DNA of 64,000 nucleotides from Alphaproteobacteria bacterium (GCA_009909065.1 JAAANZ010000015.1:1-64000); one strand, 5' to 3'. Positions 37,107 to 47,220 are shown, counted from the stretch's first letter. Numbers and translations are program-made. The notes: generated by a model from the letters alone, not told the origin.

Positions 37107-37241
37107 GAAAGCCCGGAGCCATCGCAATCAAGTGCGATCGGACTTGTGCGCAATGCCGGGTTGCAAGACAGGGCCCGTAACGGAACGAGATACCGGTGCG
37201 TCCAAGCCCGGCGAATGAATGCCGGCCTGACACCTCAGCGG

Positions 37242-37279
37242 AAAAGCCCGTGCTTCCCTGCGAAGCGGCGGGCTTTTTT
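37242..37279 (+). terminator. Rho-independent terminator, bidirectional
   Basis: AAAAGCCCG (37242-37250) pairs with CGGGCTTTT (37269-37277), followed by more T residues. Inside, GCTTC (37252-37256) pairs with GAAGC (37262-37266), extending the hairpin. On the minus strand the stem is followed by TTTT, so it can also serve the convergent dehydrogenase gene ending at 37300. Confidence 0.8.
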
Positions 37280-37299
37280 CATGGCGCGGGGCCGGGCGA

Positions 37300-38286
37300 T
37301 CACGCGAATTCTTCACGCGGCACGAGATTGCGAAGCGGCGCGCCAGTGAGATAGCGCTCGAGATTGTCCAGGAAGAGCGCGTCGGTCCGGCGCTCGGCTG
37401 CTTGCGTCAGGGCGGAGATGTGCGGCGTCAGCGTGACCTGCGGATGGCTCCAGATCGGGCTGTCTTCCGGCAGTGGCTCTTCGCAGACCACGTCGAGCGC
37501 AGCATGGGCCGGACGCCCCGCGGCCAGGCCCTCCAGCAATGCCGGCTCATCGACAAGCCGGCCCCGTCCGACATTCGCAAACAGGGCGCCGGGCTTCATG
37601 GCCGCGAAGAAAGCCGCATTCGCCAGGCCTTCGGTCTCTTCGGTCAGCGGCAGGCTGAGAAGTATGGCATCGGCGTGCGGCAGGGTCGCCGGCAGGTCGC
37701 CGGGACCGGTCATCTCATCGGCATGTTCATTGGCACCGCCCGAGCGGCGAACCCCGGTGACCCGGGCCCCCAGGGCGCGCAGCCGCCTGGCGCTCTCCTG
37801 GCCGATATGGCCAAAGCCGATGACCAGCCAGTGCGTGCCGGCGATTTCGCGGAAGGGCATGCGCTTCCAGTCCCTCGCCGCCTGGGCGGCGCGCCTTTCG
37901 GGACCGCCCTGGAAAAAGTCGAGGCCGGCCCAGATCACCCATTCGGCGATCGATGCGGACTGTTCATGGCTCGACGTATAAGCTCTGGCCTTCGCGCCGA
38001 CCGCGCGCAGCACCGGATGTTCGATCCCGGCGGCTGATGACTGGAACCAGTCCAGCCGGTCATTGGCCATCAGGATCTCGAAAAAGCGCCCGACAGCTTT
38101 CGAGAAATAGATATCCTGTGTCGCATAGACGAGTTCCGGCTGCGGCTCGGCCTCGACTGTCCCGCTCCAGGGCGCGGAGAATGTCCGGTCGTCATGGATC
38201 AGGATCGGATCGATCTGTGCATCAAACCGCTTGAGGCCCGGCTCGATGCGGGCGAAAGTCGATGCATGGCACAGAAGTTCGCGCAT
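37300..38286 (-). CDS. D-2-hydroxyacid dehydrogenase
   Basis: A 328-aa NAD(P)-dependent dehydrogenase. The Rossmann motif VIGFGHIGQESARRLRALGA lies near residue 144. Catalytic residues follow in order: Arg in NVGRGRLVDE, Glu in DVVCEEPLPED and His in TLTPHISAL. This is the GhrA/hydroxypyruvate-reductase-like subgroup. Likely substrates are glyoxylate, hydroxypyruvate or related 2-oxoacids. The ATG at 38286 with GGGAG upstream is preferred over upstream in-frame codons. Its first 21 bases overlap the start of the divergent TIGR02301-type gene. Confidence 0.9.
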   Translation of the reverse strand: MRELLCHASTFARIEPGLKRFDAQIDPILIHDDRTFSAPWSGTVEAEPQPELVYATQDIYFSKAVGRFFEILMANDRLDWFQSSAAGIEHPVLRAVGAKARAYTSSHEQSASIAEWVIWAGLDFFQGGPERRAAQAARDWKRMPFREIAGTHWLVIGFGHIGQESARRLRALGARVTGVRRSGGANEHADEMTGPGDLPATLPHADAILLSLPLTEETEGLANAAFFAAMKPGALFANVGRGRLVDEPALLEGLAAGRPAHAALDVVCEEPLPEDSPIWSHPQVTLTPHISALTQAAERRTDALFLDNLERYLTGAPLRNLVPREEFA

Positions 38287-38691
38287 GTCGTAATTCTCCC
38301 TTTGCTGCTGGCTAGCCTGCTTGCGACCCTTCCGGCAAGCCGCGCCAATGGCCAGGGACTGCCGCTGCGCAGCCAGCAATACCTCGGCGATGCCCAGCAC
38401 CTTGCGGCCGTGCTCGGAAAGGCGCATGGGGTGCGCTATGCCTGCAAGGGCAAGCATGACCAGTACTGGCGCAAGCACATGATCGAATTGCTGGACCTCG
38501 AGGCGCCCGATCGCGGGGCGCTGCGGGATTCGCTTGTGCGCGCTTTCAACAATGCCTTCAAGCGTACCCGGTCACGGTTTCCCCTCTGCACGACGGAAAC
38601 CGTCGAGGCCGAAGCGACCTATGCCGCCGAGGGGCGCGAGATCGCCGACCGTATGGCGGCCTATTATTTTCCCAAGCCGGGCCGGAATTGA
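38266..38691 (+). CDS. TIGR02301-type secreted protein of unknown function
   Basis: A 141-aa protein with a clear signal peptide (AHVVILPLLLASLLATLPAS, cleavage after SRA). The mature part has LAAVLGKAHGVRYACKGKHD, then WRKHMIELLDLEAPDRGALR and FNNAFKRTRSRFPLCTTETV. The spacing of the two Cys residues and the helices match the small alphaproteobacterial family TIGR02301, whose role is unknown. The ATG at 38266 gives the signal peptide; the frame is open to 38194. The start region overlaps, head-to-head, with the dehydrogenase gene. Confidence 0.7.
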   Translation: MAQKFAHVVILPLLLASLLATLPASRANGQGLPLRSQQYLGDAQHLAAVLGKAHGVRYACKGKHDQYWRKHMIELLDLEAPDRGALRDSLVRAFNNAFKRTRSRFPLCTTETVEAEATYAAEGREIADRMAAYYFPKPGRN

Positions 38692-38749
38692 TGCCTGTCA
38701 AGGCAGGCCGGATCTGAACGCGACACCTTCATTTCGAGAGGATGAGGAT

Positions 38750-39121
38750 ATGAAACGCAGCTTCATCGCCGCCGCCGGCCTTGCCGGTCTGTTGTCAGCC
38801 TGCACGCCCGCCATGGACGGCGAGACCGGCGGCGGCGAGGCCGCGCCAACGCAGGCTGAACTTATCGGCCAGGGCGAGGTGATGGCCGAAGCGCTGTGCG
38901 CGCGCTGTCATGCCATCACGCGCGAGGATGAAAGCGCCCATTCCGAGGCCATGCCGCTCCGCGAGATTTCCTGGCACTATCCGGTCGAGAGCCTGGCCGA
39001 ACCCCTCGCCGAGGGGATCATGGTGGGCCATCCCGATATGCCGGAATGGCAGTTCGAGCCGAAGGATGTCGATGCCATTCTCGCCTATCTCGAGAGCATA
39101 CAGGTCCCGCGCGAGACCTGA
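38750..39121 (+). CDS. Lipoprotein cytochrome c (class I, mono-haem)
   Basis: A 123-aa lipoprotein: the N-terminus MKRSFIAAAGLAGLLSAC places the lipidated Cys at residue 18. A single haem-binding CARCH is at residues 50-54, and Met in GHPDMPEW near 98 is the likely distal ligand. PMREISWHYP-like and DVDAILAYLESIQ segments are standard class I features. AGGATGAGGAT precedes the ATG at 38750. It would work in periplasmic electron transfer, tethered to a membrane. Redox partner unknown. Confidence 0.9.
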   Translation: MKRSFIAAAGLAGLLSACTPAMDGETGGGEAAPTQAELIGQGEVMAEALCARCHAITREDESAHSEAMPLREISWHYPVESLAEPLAEGIMVGHPDMPEWQFEPKDVDAILAYLESIQVPRET

Positions 39122-39218
39122 AGGCCAGCCCCGGAGCGGGCCGGCTCCGTATCGCCCTTCGACTTTGCGGCATTGGCGCTCTATGCTTCCGATTGACACG
39201 GAATGAGGGAGCGCCGCC

Positions 39219-41129
39219 ATGAGAACACTCGCTGTCCTGCTCGCTGCCGCAGGTCTTGCCGCCTGCGCCGCCATGGAAGAGGGCGCGCCCCCGCCCGCGG
39301 CGCCGGCGACGGCCAGCTATGAAACGCGGGCGCTGTCGAGCGAAACGGGGCCGGGTGACCGCCTCGACACCGGTCGCAATCACGGCCTGCGCTCGGCGGT
39401 CGTGGCGCCGAATGCAGCGGCGGCGAGCGCCCATCCGCTGGCCACGCGGGTCGCGCTCGACACGATGAAGGCCGGCGGCAGCGCCATGGATGCGGCGATC
39501 GCGGCCAATGCCATGCTCGGCCTGGTCGAGCCGACAGGGAACGGCATTGGCGGGGACCTCTTCGCCATTGTCTGGGACCCGGAAACGCAGGAGCTCTACG
39601 GTTATAACGGTTCGGGCCGCTCGCCGATGGGCGCGACGCTCGAAGACATGCAGGCGGCGGCTGACGAACACATGGAGGGCGAGGAGATCCCGCCCTATGG
39701 CGCGGCCTCGGTCACGGTGCCGGGCACCGTGGATGGCTGGTTCGCCCTGCATGAGCGCTTCGGCAAGCGGGCCATGGCCGACAATCTGCGCCCCGCCATC
39801 GAATATGCCGAAAACGGCGCGCCGATCCCGGAAGTCATCGCCTATTACTGGAACCTCTCCGAAAAGCGTTACCGCAGCGCCCATGAGAGCGGCATGCTCG
39901 AAGAGGTGGACAATGCCATCGCCACCTATTTCTCGCCAACCCCGCGCGAAGGCTCGCTGTTCCGCAATCCCGACCTGGCGCGCACTTATCGCCGGATCGC
40001 GGCCGAGGGTCGCGATGTCTTCTATAAAGGCGAGATCGCGCGAAGCATGGACGCCTATATGCGGCGCATCGGCGGCCATTTGCGCTATGAGGATTTCGCC
40101 CGGCACGAGGGCGAATGGGTCGAGCCGGTTTGCGCCGATTATCGCGAGGCGCGGCTCTGCGAACTGGGGCCGAACACGCAGGGCGTTGCGGCGCTGCAGA
40201 TGCTGCAAATGCTGGAAGGGTTCGACATGCGCGGCTTCGGCTATGGCTCTGCGGACAGTGTGATGGCGCAGGTGGAGGCGAAGCGGCTGGCCTTTGCCGA
40301 TCGGGCGCGGGGTTATGCGGATCCGGCTTTCAGCGGGATCGATCCGGAGGCATTCATTGCGCCGGGTTTCAATGATGCCAAGGCTGAACGCATCGATCTT
40401 GAGGCCGCGCTCTCAGGGCCGCGGGCTCATGACCCGGCTCTCGGGCTCGCCCTCGAAAGCGCTGATGCCAGGCTCCGGGAGGGCGACACGACCTATCTCA
40501 CCACCGCCGACAGTTCCGGCATGATGGTCTCGCTGATCCAGTCGAATTATCGCGGCATGGGGTCGGGCCTCGTGCCCGACGGGCTGGGTTTCATGCTGCA
40601 GGATCGTGGCCAGCTTTTCAGCCTCGACCGCGACCACCCGAACGTGTTCGAGCCGGGCAAGCGGCCCTTCCACACGATCATCCCGGCTTTTGCGTTCAAA
40701 CAGGACATGCCGGGCTGCCAGGTGCGCGCCACCGCGATCGAAGAGGCTTGCCCGTATGAGCCCTGGCTGAGCTTCGGCCTGATGGGCGGCGGGATGCAGC
40801 CGCAGGGCCATGTCCAGATCATCCTCAACCTCATCGACCATGATATGGGCCTGCAGGAGGCCGGCGATGCCGCACGCTGGCGCCATACCGGCGGGTGCGA
40901 ACCGACCGACGACCTCAACGGCGATGCTTGCGAGAGCGATATGGGCACGGTCTATGTCGAAAGCGGCATTCCGGAGGCGACCCGCGCCGCGCTCGAGGGG
41001 CGTGGCCACACGGTCCGGCCCGCCCGCTCCGGCTTTGGCGGCTACCAGGCGATCATGCGCGATTTCGAGACCGGCGCCTGGATCGCGGCGACGGAGCTGC
41101 GCAAGGATGGCGCCGCCGGCGGCTATTGA
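39219..41129 (+). CDS. ggt: Gamma-glutamyltransferase (lipoprotein)
   Basis: A 636-aa Ntn-hydrolase that cleaves gamma-glutamyl bonds of glutathione in the periplasm. MRTLAVLLAAAGLAACAAME carries a lipobox with Cys at residue 16. The large subunit has VAPNAAAASAHPLATRVALD and TGNGIGGDLFAIVWD. Autoprocessing would occur before Thr424 in DTTYLTTADSSG, the nucleophile of the small subunit. GLGFMLQDRG and FGLMGGGMQPQGHVQI are conserved small-subunit motifs. The monocistronic gene is preceded by GAGGGAGCG just before the ATG. Confidence 0.95.
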   Translation: MRTLAVLLAAAGLAACAAMEEGAPPPAAPATASYETRALSSETGPGDRLDTGRNHGLRSAVVAPNAAAASAHPLATRVALDTMKAGGSAMDAAIAANAMLGLVEPTGNGIGGDLFAIVWDPETQELYGYNGSGRSPMGATLEDMQAAADEHMEGEEIPPYGAASVTVPGTVDGWFALHERFGKRAMADNLRPAIEYAENGAPIPEVIAYYWNLSEKRYRSAHESGMLEEVDNAIATYFSPTPREGSLFRNPDLARTYRRIAAEGRDVFYKGEIARSMDAYMRRIGGHLRYEDFARHEGEWVEPVCADYREARLCELGPNTQGVAALQMLQMLEGFDMRGFGYGSADSVMAQVEAKRLAFADRARGYADPAFSGIDPEAFIAPGFNDAKAERIDLEAALSGPRAHDPALGLALESADARLREGDTTYLTTADSSGMMVSLIQSNYRGMGSGLVPDGLGFMLQDRGQLFSLDRDHPNVFEPGKRPFHTIIPAFAFKQDMPGCQVRATAIEEACPYEPWLSFGLMGGGMQPQGHVQIILNLIDHDMGLQEAGDAARWRHTGGCEPTDDLNGDACESDMGTVYVESGIPEATRAALEGRGHTVRPARSGFGGYQAIMRDFETGAWIAATELRKDGAAGGY

Positions 41130-41180
41130 GCCGCGCCCGGAAATTCGGCGCACGTGTCTGGCGCCCCGGCCGGGACGAAG

Positions 41181-41211
41181 AAAAAGGGGCGGCCGTGTCC
41201 GGCTGCCCCTT
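41181..41211 (-). terminator. Rho-independent terminator of the DoxX gene
   Basis: On the minus strand AAGGGGCAGCCGG pairs (one mismatch) with the opposite arm ending in GCCCC, and is followed by TTTTTC (complement of 41181-41185). It lies about 50 bases after the DoxX stop codon and may also receive read-through from ggt. Confidence 0.65.
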
Positions 41212-41261
41212 CGTCGGCGTGTCTGCTGATGGGTCTTCGGAAATCGGCGCGGGGCTCCGGC

Positions 41262-41708
41262 TCAGGCGTGCGCCCGCCTGTTACCCCTCACGAGGAAGAA
41301 GAGGGCCATCAGCAGCAATACCACCTGGAATTCCATGCCGCCCATCGGGTGGCTTTCCGTGGCGACGAAATTCCAGCGGCCCCAATGTACCATCGCGATG
41401 GCGCCAAGCATGACCGGTGCGAGCGCCAGCCCGCTGAGGCGTGTGATGGCATCTCCCGGGCGCCCGGCAATCGCGCCGCCGACCAGGATGCCGAGCCCGC
41501 CGGCGATCTCGGCAAAGGCGACCAGCCCCCAGATGAGGAGCGGCTGGCCCATCATCTGGGCGCCGGCTTCGAGATTGAGGAATTTCGAGATCCCATGAAA
41601 GATGAAAACGCTGGCAAGGGCGAGTCTGAGCAGCCATTCCGGCTCTGCGCGAAGGTCGAGGCTGAAGGGCTGCCGGGTGTTTGCGTGAGTGAGGCTCGTA
41701 TCGGTCAT
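41262..41708 (-). CDS. DoxX-family membrane protein
   Basis: A 148-aa protein with four hydrophobic segments. WLLRLALASVFIFHGISKFL is the first, with the typical RLxLAxxFixhGisKF motif; ALVAFAEIAGG-like (LIWGLVAFAEIAGGLGILVG), ALAPVMLGAIAMVHWGRWNF and VVLLLMALFFLVRG follow. DoxX proteins are involved in redox or thiosulfate chemistry in some lineages, but for most members the role is unknown. GGAGACC before the ATG at 41708 supports this start over the upstream open frame. Confidence 0.88.
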   Translation of the reverse strand: MTDTSLTHANTRQPFSLDLRAEPEWLLRLALASVFIFHGISKFLNLEAGAQMMGQPLLIWGLVAFAEIAGGLGILVGGAIAGRPGDAITRLSGLALAPVMLGAIAMVHWGRWNFVATESHPMGGMEFQVVLLLMALFFLVRGNRRAHA

Positions 41709-41971
41709 TTCAGGTCTCCGTTTGGTTTTGCCGGCCCTGCGCCGGATGAGGAGAGGCTGAAGATGAACGCGCCCCGGCGAAAGAGGCCTGACGGATGCGT
41801 GATACGGATTGAGCAAAGGTGAGGGCGATGTGACGTGCGCGCCCGCCTGCCGGTCATGCTGTCGATCCTGCGCCGTGCAAATTGCCTCCCAGCCCCCGGT
41901 TTGCTAAGTATTTTGAACAGGTCGGGCGCGTGATTCTGCGTGCCCGGAAGCCCCCAGACGAGGCCCCCGAT

Positions 41972-44731
41972 TTGAGTGATGACAAGCCCCCTCCGGACGA
42001 GCCGGAGACGCCCGAGGACAAGCCCGAAGACGGCATTGACCCCATCTCGATCGAGAGCGAGCTGAAACGCTCCTATCTCGATTATGCGATGAGCGTGATT
42101 GTCAGCCGCGCGCTGCCCGATGTGCGCGACGGGCTCAAACCGGTGCACCGGCGAATCCTCTATGCCATGCAGGAGGGCGGCTACACTCATGACAAGGCCT
42201 ATCGCAAATCGGCCCGCGTCGTCGGCGATGTGATCGGCAAATACCATCCCCATGGTGACAGCGCGGTTTATGACGCGCTTGTGCGCATGGCCCAGCCCTT
42301 TTCAATGGGTCTGAAACTGCTCGACGGGCAGGGCAATTTCGGCTCCATCGATGCCGATCCGCCCGCGGCGATGCGCTATACCGAGGTGCGCCTCGACCGG
42401 CCGGCCGCCTTCCTTCTCGATGACATCGACAAGGATACGGTCGATTTCCAGGACAATTACGATCAGTCCGAGCGTGAGCCGGTGGTCCTGCCGGCGAAAT
42501 TCCCCAACCTCCTGGTCAATGGCGGGGGCGGCATTGCGGTCGGCATGGCGACGAATATCCCGCCGCACAATCTCGGTGAGGTGGTCGATGCGACGCTGGC
42601 GCTGATAGATGATCCCGCATTGGACGATGAGGCGCTTCTCGACATCATCCCGGGGCCAGACTTTCCCACCGGCGGGTTGATCCTCGGCTATGCCGGCTCG
42701 CGCCGCGCCCTCTCGGAGGGGCGCGGTTCGGTGATCATGCGTGCGCGCACCGAGATGGAGACAACCCGTTCCGGACGCGAGTCGATCATCGTCACCGAGA
42801 TCCCCTATCAGGTGAACAAGGCCGCGATGGTCGCCAAGATTGCCGAGCTTGTGCGGGAAAAGCGTATCGAAGGCATCGCCGACATGCGCGACGAAAGCGA
42901 CCGGCACGGAATCCGCGTCGTGATCGAGATCAAGCGCGAGGCCAGCGCGGATGTCGTACTCAACCAGCTCTACCGCTATTCTCAGATGCAGACCTCTTTC
43001 GGGGTCAACATGCTGGCACTCAATGGCGGCCGGCCGGAACTGCTCAATCTGCGCGGCGTTCTGCAGGCCTTCATTACCTTCCGCGAAGAGGTCGTCGCCC
43101 GGCGCACCAAGTTCGAACTGGCAAAGGCGCGCGACCGGGCGCATGTCCTGGTCGGCCTTGCCCTCGCCGTGGCCAATATCGACGAGGTGATCCGGATCAT
43201 CCGCAATGCCCCTGACCCGGCTACGGCGCGCGAGCAATTGCTGGCCAAGGCCTGGGACGCCCGGGACATGGCGCCGCTGATCGAACTGATCGCGGACCGG
43301 CGCACCCGCCAGGCCGATGAGGGCACGATCTACCTGTCGGATGAACAGGCCCGTGCGATCCTCGACCTGCGCCTGCACCGCCTGACCGGGCTGGGGCGCG
43401 ACGAGATCGGCAATGAGGCGCGGGGACTGGCCGACAAGATTGCCGATTATCTCGACATATTGCGCTCGCGCCCGCGCATCCTCGAAATCATCCGCGGCGA
43501 ACTCGAGGAGGTGAAGGAGAAATTCGCGGTGCCGCGGCGCTCGCAATTCGTGTTCGGCGATGCCGACATGGAAGACGAGGACCTGATCGAGCGTGAGGAC
43601 ATGGTCGTGACCGTTACGCATGGCGGCTATGTCAAGCGTGTTCCGCTGACGACCTATCGTACGCAGAATCGCGGCGGAAAGGGACGTTCGGGCGCGGCGC
43701 TGAAGGACGAGGATTTCGTCACGCGCCTGTTCTCGGCCAACACGCACACCGAAATCCTGTTCTTTTCCTCGGCCGGCATGGTCTACAAGGAAAAGGTCTG
43801 GCGCTTGCCGCTCGGCTCGCCGCAATCGCGCGGCAAGGCGCTGGTCAATATCCTGCCGCTGGCAAAGGATGAATGGATCACCTCGGTGATGCCGCTGCCC
43901 GATGACGAGGCCGCCCGCGCCGAACTCGACGTCATGTTCGCCACGCGTACGGGGAATGTCCGGCGCAACAAGTTGTCGGATTTCGTGCGCGTCAACCGCA
44001 ATGGCAAGATCGCCATGAAGCTCGAGGAGAAGGGCGAGGACGGCATTGTGTCGGTGACGATCTGTTCGCCGCGCGACGATATCCTCCTGACCACCGCAAT
44101 GGGCCAGTGTATCCGCTTCCGCGCCGATGATGTGCGCGTGTTTGCCGGACGCAATTCGACCGGCGTGCGCGGTATCCGGCTGGGCAAGGGCGACCGGGTG
44201 ATTTCCATGGGGGTCCTGCGCCATGTCGACGTGAGTCCGGCCGAGGCGCGGGCCTATCTCAAGCATGCCGCCGCGATGCGGCGCGCCACCGATGGCGAGG
44301 ATGTCGAGCTGGGCGAGGATGATGCCGAGACCGGCGAGGGGGATGCCGCGCTCAGCCCTGAGCGAATTGCCGAGCTTGGCGCAGCAGAGGAGTTCATCCT
44401 GACGGTCACCACAGGCGGCATGGGCAAGCGCGCCTCGGCCTATGATTACCGGGTGACCGGGCGCGGCGGGAAGGGGCTCATCGCCCATCGCCTCACAAAG
44501 GGTCAGGCAATCGCGCAGAGCTTTCCCGTCGATGAGGGCGACCAGGTCATGCTCGTCACGGATGGCGGCCAGCTGATCCGCACACCGGTCGACCAGATAC
44601 GGCTCGCCGGGCGGGCGACCTCCGGTGTCTGGGTTCTGCGCACGGGCGAGGGCGAGAAAGTCGTTTCGGTGGCGCGTCTTGTGGAACAGGATGAAGACGA
44701 TATGGATACGGGTGAGGATAGCAAAGTATAA
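41972..44731 (+). CDS. gyrA: DNA gyrase subunit A
   Basis: A 919-aa type IIA topoisomerase breakage-rejoining subunit. The active-site Tyr is Tyr136 in [10 protein letters not shown]. In the quinolone region [17 protein letters not shown], Ser97 and Asp101 (E. coli 83 and 87) are wild type, consistent with no target-site resistance. The C-terminal domain has [10 protein letters not shown] as the GyrA box and an acidic insert ([19 protein letters not shown]). The TTG at 41972 gives the usual alphaproteobacterial N-terminus (short acidic lead, then [15 protein letters not shown]); a TTG at 41882 would add 30 unconserved residues. Confidence 0.95.
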   Translation: MSDDKPPPDEPETPEDKPEDGIDPISIESELKRSYLDYAMSVIVSRALPDVRDGLKPVHRRILYAMQEGGYTHDKAYRKSARVVGDVIGKYHPHGDSAVYDALVRMAQPFSMGLKLLDGQGNFGSIDADPPAAMRYTEVRLDRPAAFLLDDIDKDTVDFQDNYDQSEREPVVLPAKFPNLLVNGGGGIAVGMATNIPPHNLGEVVDATLALIDDPALDDEALLDIIPGPDFPTGGLILGYAGSRRALSEGRGSVIMRARTEMETTRSGRESIIVTEIPYQVNKAAMVAKIAELVREKRIEGIADMRDESDRHGIRVVIEIKREASADVVLNQLYRYSQMQTSFGVNMLALNGGRPELLNLRGVLQAFITFREEVVARRTKFELAKARDRAHVLVGLALAVANIDEVIRIIRNAPDPATAREQLLAKAWDARDMAPLIELIADRRTRQADEGTIYLSDEQARAILDLRLHRLTGLGRDEIGNEARGLADKIADYLDILRSRPRILEIIRGELEEVKEKFAVPRRSQFVFGDADMEDEDLIEREDMVVTVTHGGYVKRVPLTTYRTQNRGGKGRSGAALKDEDFVTRLFSANTHTEILFFSSAGMVYKEKVWRLPLGSPQSRGKALVNILPLAKDEWITSVMPLPDDEAARAELDVMFATRTGNVRRNKLSDFVRVNRNGKIAMKLEEKGEDGIVSVTICSPRDDILLTTAMGQCIRFRADDVRVFAGRNSTGVRGIRLGKGDRVISMGVLRHVDVSPAEARAYLKHAAAMRRATDGEDVELGEDDAETGEGDAALSPERIAELGAAEEFILTVTTGGMGKRASAYDYRVTGRGGKGLIAHRLTKGQAIAQSFPVDEGDQVMLVTDGGQLIRTPVDQIRLAGRATSGVWVLRTGEGEKVVSVARLVEQDEDDMDTGEDSKV

Positions 44732-44779
44732 GCCGGGGCAGGGGCGTCGGCGCCACAATAACACGCCTGGGGAGACTTC

Positions 44780-45277
44780 ATGGAACGCGTCGGCCTTTAT
44801 CCCGGAACCTTCGACCCGATCACGCTCGGCCATCTCGATATCATCCATCGCGCGACCAAGCTGGTCGACAGGCTGATCGTCGGCGTCGCGATCAATGAGG
44901 CCAAGAAGCCGCTCTTCTCGCTTGAAGAGCGCGTTTCCATCGTCGAGCGCGAATGTCATTCGCTGGACACGCCAAAGGCTGTGAATATCGAGGTTCGCCC
45001 CTTCGACACGCTGTTGATCCATTTTGCCGAAGAGTGCGGGGCCCATGTCCTGGTGCGCGGCCTGCGCGCGGTCTCCGATTTCGAATACGAGTTCCAGATG
45101 ACCGCCATGAATGAGGTACTGAATCGCGAGATTGAAACCGTCTTCCTGATGGCGGATGTTCAGCATCAGGCCGTGGCCTCGCGTCTGGTCAAGGAAATTG
45201 CCGGCTTTGGCGGTGAGATTGGCAGTTTCGTGACGCCGCGCGTGAAGGAAGAATTGCTGGAGAAATTCGCGAAATGA
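44780..45277 (+). CDS. coaD: Phosphopantetheine adenylyltransferase
   Basis: A 165-aa nucleotidyltransferase for the penultimate step of CoA synthesis. GLYPGTFDPITLGHLDII has the T/HxGH nucleotide motif; VLVRGLRAVSDFEYEFQM and VASRLVKEIAGFGGE are the other conserved blocks. GGGGAGAC precedes the ATG. It follows gyrA by 48 bases and overlaps the downstream cyclophilin gene by 4 (ATGA). Confidence 0.96.
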   Translation: MERVGLYPGTFDPITLGHLDIIHRATKLVDRLIVGVAINEAKKPLFSLEERVSIVERECHSLDTPKAVNIEVRPFDTLLIHFAEECGAHVLVRGLRAVSDFEYEFQMTAMNEVLNREIETVFLMADVQHQAVASRLVKEIAGFGGEIGSFVTPRVKEELLEKFAK

Positions 45278-46152
45278 CCATTCGGATCGTTGCGGCCGCA
45301 CTGGCGGCCGGCCTTCTGGGCCTCTCGGCGAATGCTGAAACCGAAACGCGCAGCCCGCTTGCCGAGCCCGAAACCGTCGAGACGGCCACGGCGAACAATC
45401 AGGACTGGCGGCCGGTCGATCCGGAAAACCTGATCATCTTCGAGACCACGACGGGGCGGATCCTGATCGAGATGCTGCCGGAGGCGGCGCCGAAACATGC
45501 CGAGCAGTTCCGCGCCATCATCCGGTCGGGCGATTTCGACGGCACGGCCTTCCACCGCGTCATCAAGGATTTCATGGCGCAGGGCGGGGACATCTTTGCG
45601 CTCAAGGGGCGCGAATCCGGCTTGCCGGACATTCCCGGCGAGTTCACCTTCCGCCGTGACCCGGCCGAGATGCCGATCGATCCGATTGGTCCCGCCGATG
45701 TGGCCCAGGATGGCTGGTATCTCGGTTTCCCGATCAAGACGCAGGCCGCCTGGCTTGCCGAAATGAAGAAGGATGGCCAGGTCGAAACCCATATTCCCCA
45801 TTGCCGCGGCGTTGTGTCCACAGCGCGCACCGATGATCCCGACTCGGCCAACAGCCAGTTCTTCCTGATGCGCGGGCGGGCCGAACACCTCGACAAGCAA
45901 TATACGGCCTGGGGCCGCGTCCTCGAAGGCCAGGACAATGTCATGGCGATCAGGCTCGGCGAGCCGCCGGACAATCCGGACATCCTGACGCGTGCGCGAA
46001 TGGCGGCCGACCTGCCCGAAGACGAGCGCCCGCAGGTCTTCGTCATGCGCACTGACGGGCCGGCTTTCGCTGCGGTGCGCGAGGCGGCGGCGCTGAACGG
46101 CCCGCAGGATGTGTGCGAGCATCCGCCCGTGCCGGCGGCTGTGTTCGAATAG
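45274..46152 (+). CDS. Periplasmic cyclophilin-type peptidyl-prolyl isomerase
   Basis: A 292-aa secreted protein with signal peptide MTIRIVAAALAAGLLGLSAN (cleavage near ANA-ET). The cyclophilin domain starts at about residue 48: TTTGRILIEMLPEAAPKHAE, DGTAFHRVIKDFMAQGGD (Arg/Gln catalytic elements) and GVVSTARTDDPDSANSQFFL. An insert of about 40 residues (residues 130-170) precedes the SANSQFF block. It presumably assists folding of exported proteins. The position gyrA-coaD-cyclophilin-queA is seen in many related alphaproteobacteria. Confidence 0.92.
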   Translation: MTIRIVAAALAAGLLGLSANAETETRSPLAEPETVETATANNQDWRPVDPENLIIFETTTGRILIEMLPEAAPKHAEQFRAIIRSGDFDGTAFHRVIKDFMAQGGDIFALKGRESGLPDIPGEFTFRRDPAEMPIDPIGPADVAQDGWYLGFPIKTQAAWLAEMKKDGQVETHIPHCRGVVSTARTDDPDSANSQFFLMRGRAEHLDKQYTAWGRVLEGQDNVMAIRLGEPPDNPDILTRARMAADLPEDERPQVFVMRTDGPAFAAVREAAALNGPQDVCEHPPVPAAVFE

Positions 46153-46158
46153 GCCCGG

Positions 46159-47220
46159 ATGGACCTTTCGTCCTTCGATTTCGAGCTTCCCGAAGAGCGG
46201 ATCGCCCTGCGCCCGGCCGATCCCCAGGACAGTGCACGGCTTCTGGTCGTGCATGGCGATGGACGGCTTGAGGATGGGTGGGTTCTCGACCTGCCGGACT
46301 GGCTGCGGGCCGGCGATACGCTTGTCTTCAATGACACGCGCGTCCTGCCGGCGGCGCTGAAAGGTGTGCGGCCCGCCAGGGACGAGACAGGCCGCGATGT
46401 CACCTGCGATGTGAACCTTGTCGAGGAACGCGATGCGGCGCGCGGGCTGTGGCTGGCGCTGGCCCGGCCCGGCCGGCGGCTTCGGCCGGGCGACCGGATC
46501 GTGTTCGGTGAGGATTTCTCCGCCCGGGTCGGCCCGGCCCGTGACGGCGGCGAGGTCGAGCTGGCTTTTGACGTGGCAGGCGATGCTCTTCTCAAGCGGC
46601 TCGACGCGAACGGCGCCATGCCGCTGCCGCCCTATATTGCGCGCCGGCGGGCCGCTGATGCGCGCGACCGGCAGACCTACCAGACCCGTTTGGCCGGCGA
46701 GGAAGCCAAATCCGTTGCCGCACCGACGGCCGGCCTGCATTTTACCGACCGGCTCCTGTCGCGCCTCGATGCGGCCGGGCTGAAGCGCGAGACGGTTCGC
46801 CTGCATGTCGGGCTCGCCACCTTCGCGCCACTTGATGAAGCGGCACTGCGCGACAATCGCCTGCATGAGGAGTGGCGACGGCTCACGCCGGACGTGGCCG
46901 CCCGGCTCAACACGGCGCGCGAGGCGGGCCGACGGCGGGTCCCGGTGGGCACAACCGCCCTGCGCACTTTGGAAAGCTGTGTCGATGCCGGTGGCGTACT
47001 TCATCCCGCGACCGGGCCGACCGATATCTTCCTCAAGCCCGGCGACAGGCTGCGCGCCACTGACGCGCTGGTCACGAATTTCCACCTGCCGCGCTCATCC
47101 CTGTTCATGCTGGTCTGCGCGCTGATGGGCACGGACATCATGCAGGCGGCCTATGCCCATGCCATTCGCGAAGGGTATCGCTTCTACTCCTATGGGGATG
47201 CGTGCCTGCTCCTGCCCTGA
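46159..47220 (+). CDS. queA: S-adenosylmethionine:tRNA ribosyltransferase-isomerase
   Basis: A 353-aa enzyme that converts preQ1 in tRNA to epoxyqueuosine, using SAM as ribosyl donor. The N-terminus MDLSSFDFELPEERIALRPA, GDTLVFNDTRVLPAALKG, ARDRQTYQTRLAGEEAKSVA, APTAGLHFTDRLL and TNFHLPRSSLFMLV are all diagnostic. It begins 6 bases after the cyclophilin stop. The usual partner tgt is not downstream; a convergent monooxygenase gene follows instead. Confidence 0.96.
   Translation: MDLSSFDFELPEERIALRPADPQDSARLLVVHGDGRLEDGWVLDLPDWLRAGDTLVFNDTRVLPAALKGVRPARDETGRDVTCDVNLVEERDAARGLWLALARPGRRLRPGDRIVFGEDFSARVGPARDGGEVELAFDVAGDALLKRLDANGAMPLPPYIARRRAADARDRQTYQTRLAGEEAKSVAAPTAGLHFTDRLLSRLDAAGLKRETVRLHVGLATFAPLDEAALRDNRLHEEWRRLTPDVAARLNTAREAGRRRVPVGTTALRTLESCVDAGGVLHPATGPTDIFLKPGDRLRATDALVTNFHLPRSSLFMLVCALMGTDIMQAAYAHAIREGYRFYSYGDACLLLP

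Noticed and set aside
41882-41971. Upstream TTG start for gyrA
   Set aside because: It would add 30 unconserved residues; the TTG at 41972 gives the family-typical N-terminus with a GAGG upstream.
42302-45301. 999-codon open frame on the minus strand
   Set aside because: Lies opposite gyrA and coaD, both unmistakable. The translation is rich in His, Gln and Asp/Arg as expected for a shadow frame.
45166-47085. 639-codon open frame on the minus strand
   Set aside because: Antisense to cyclophilin and queA; no domain features.
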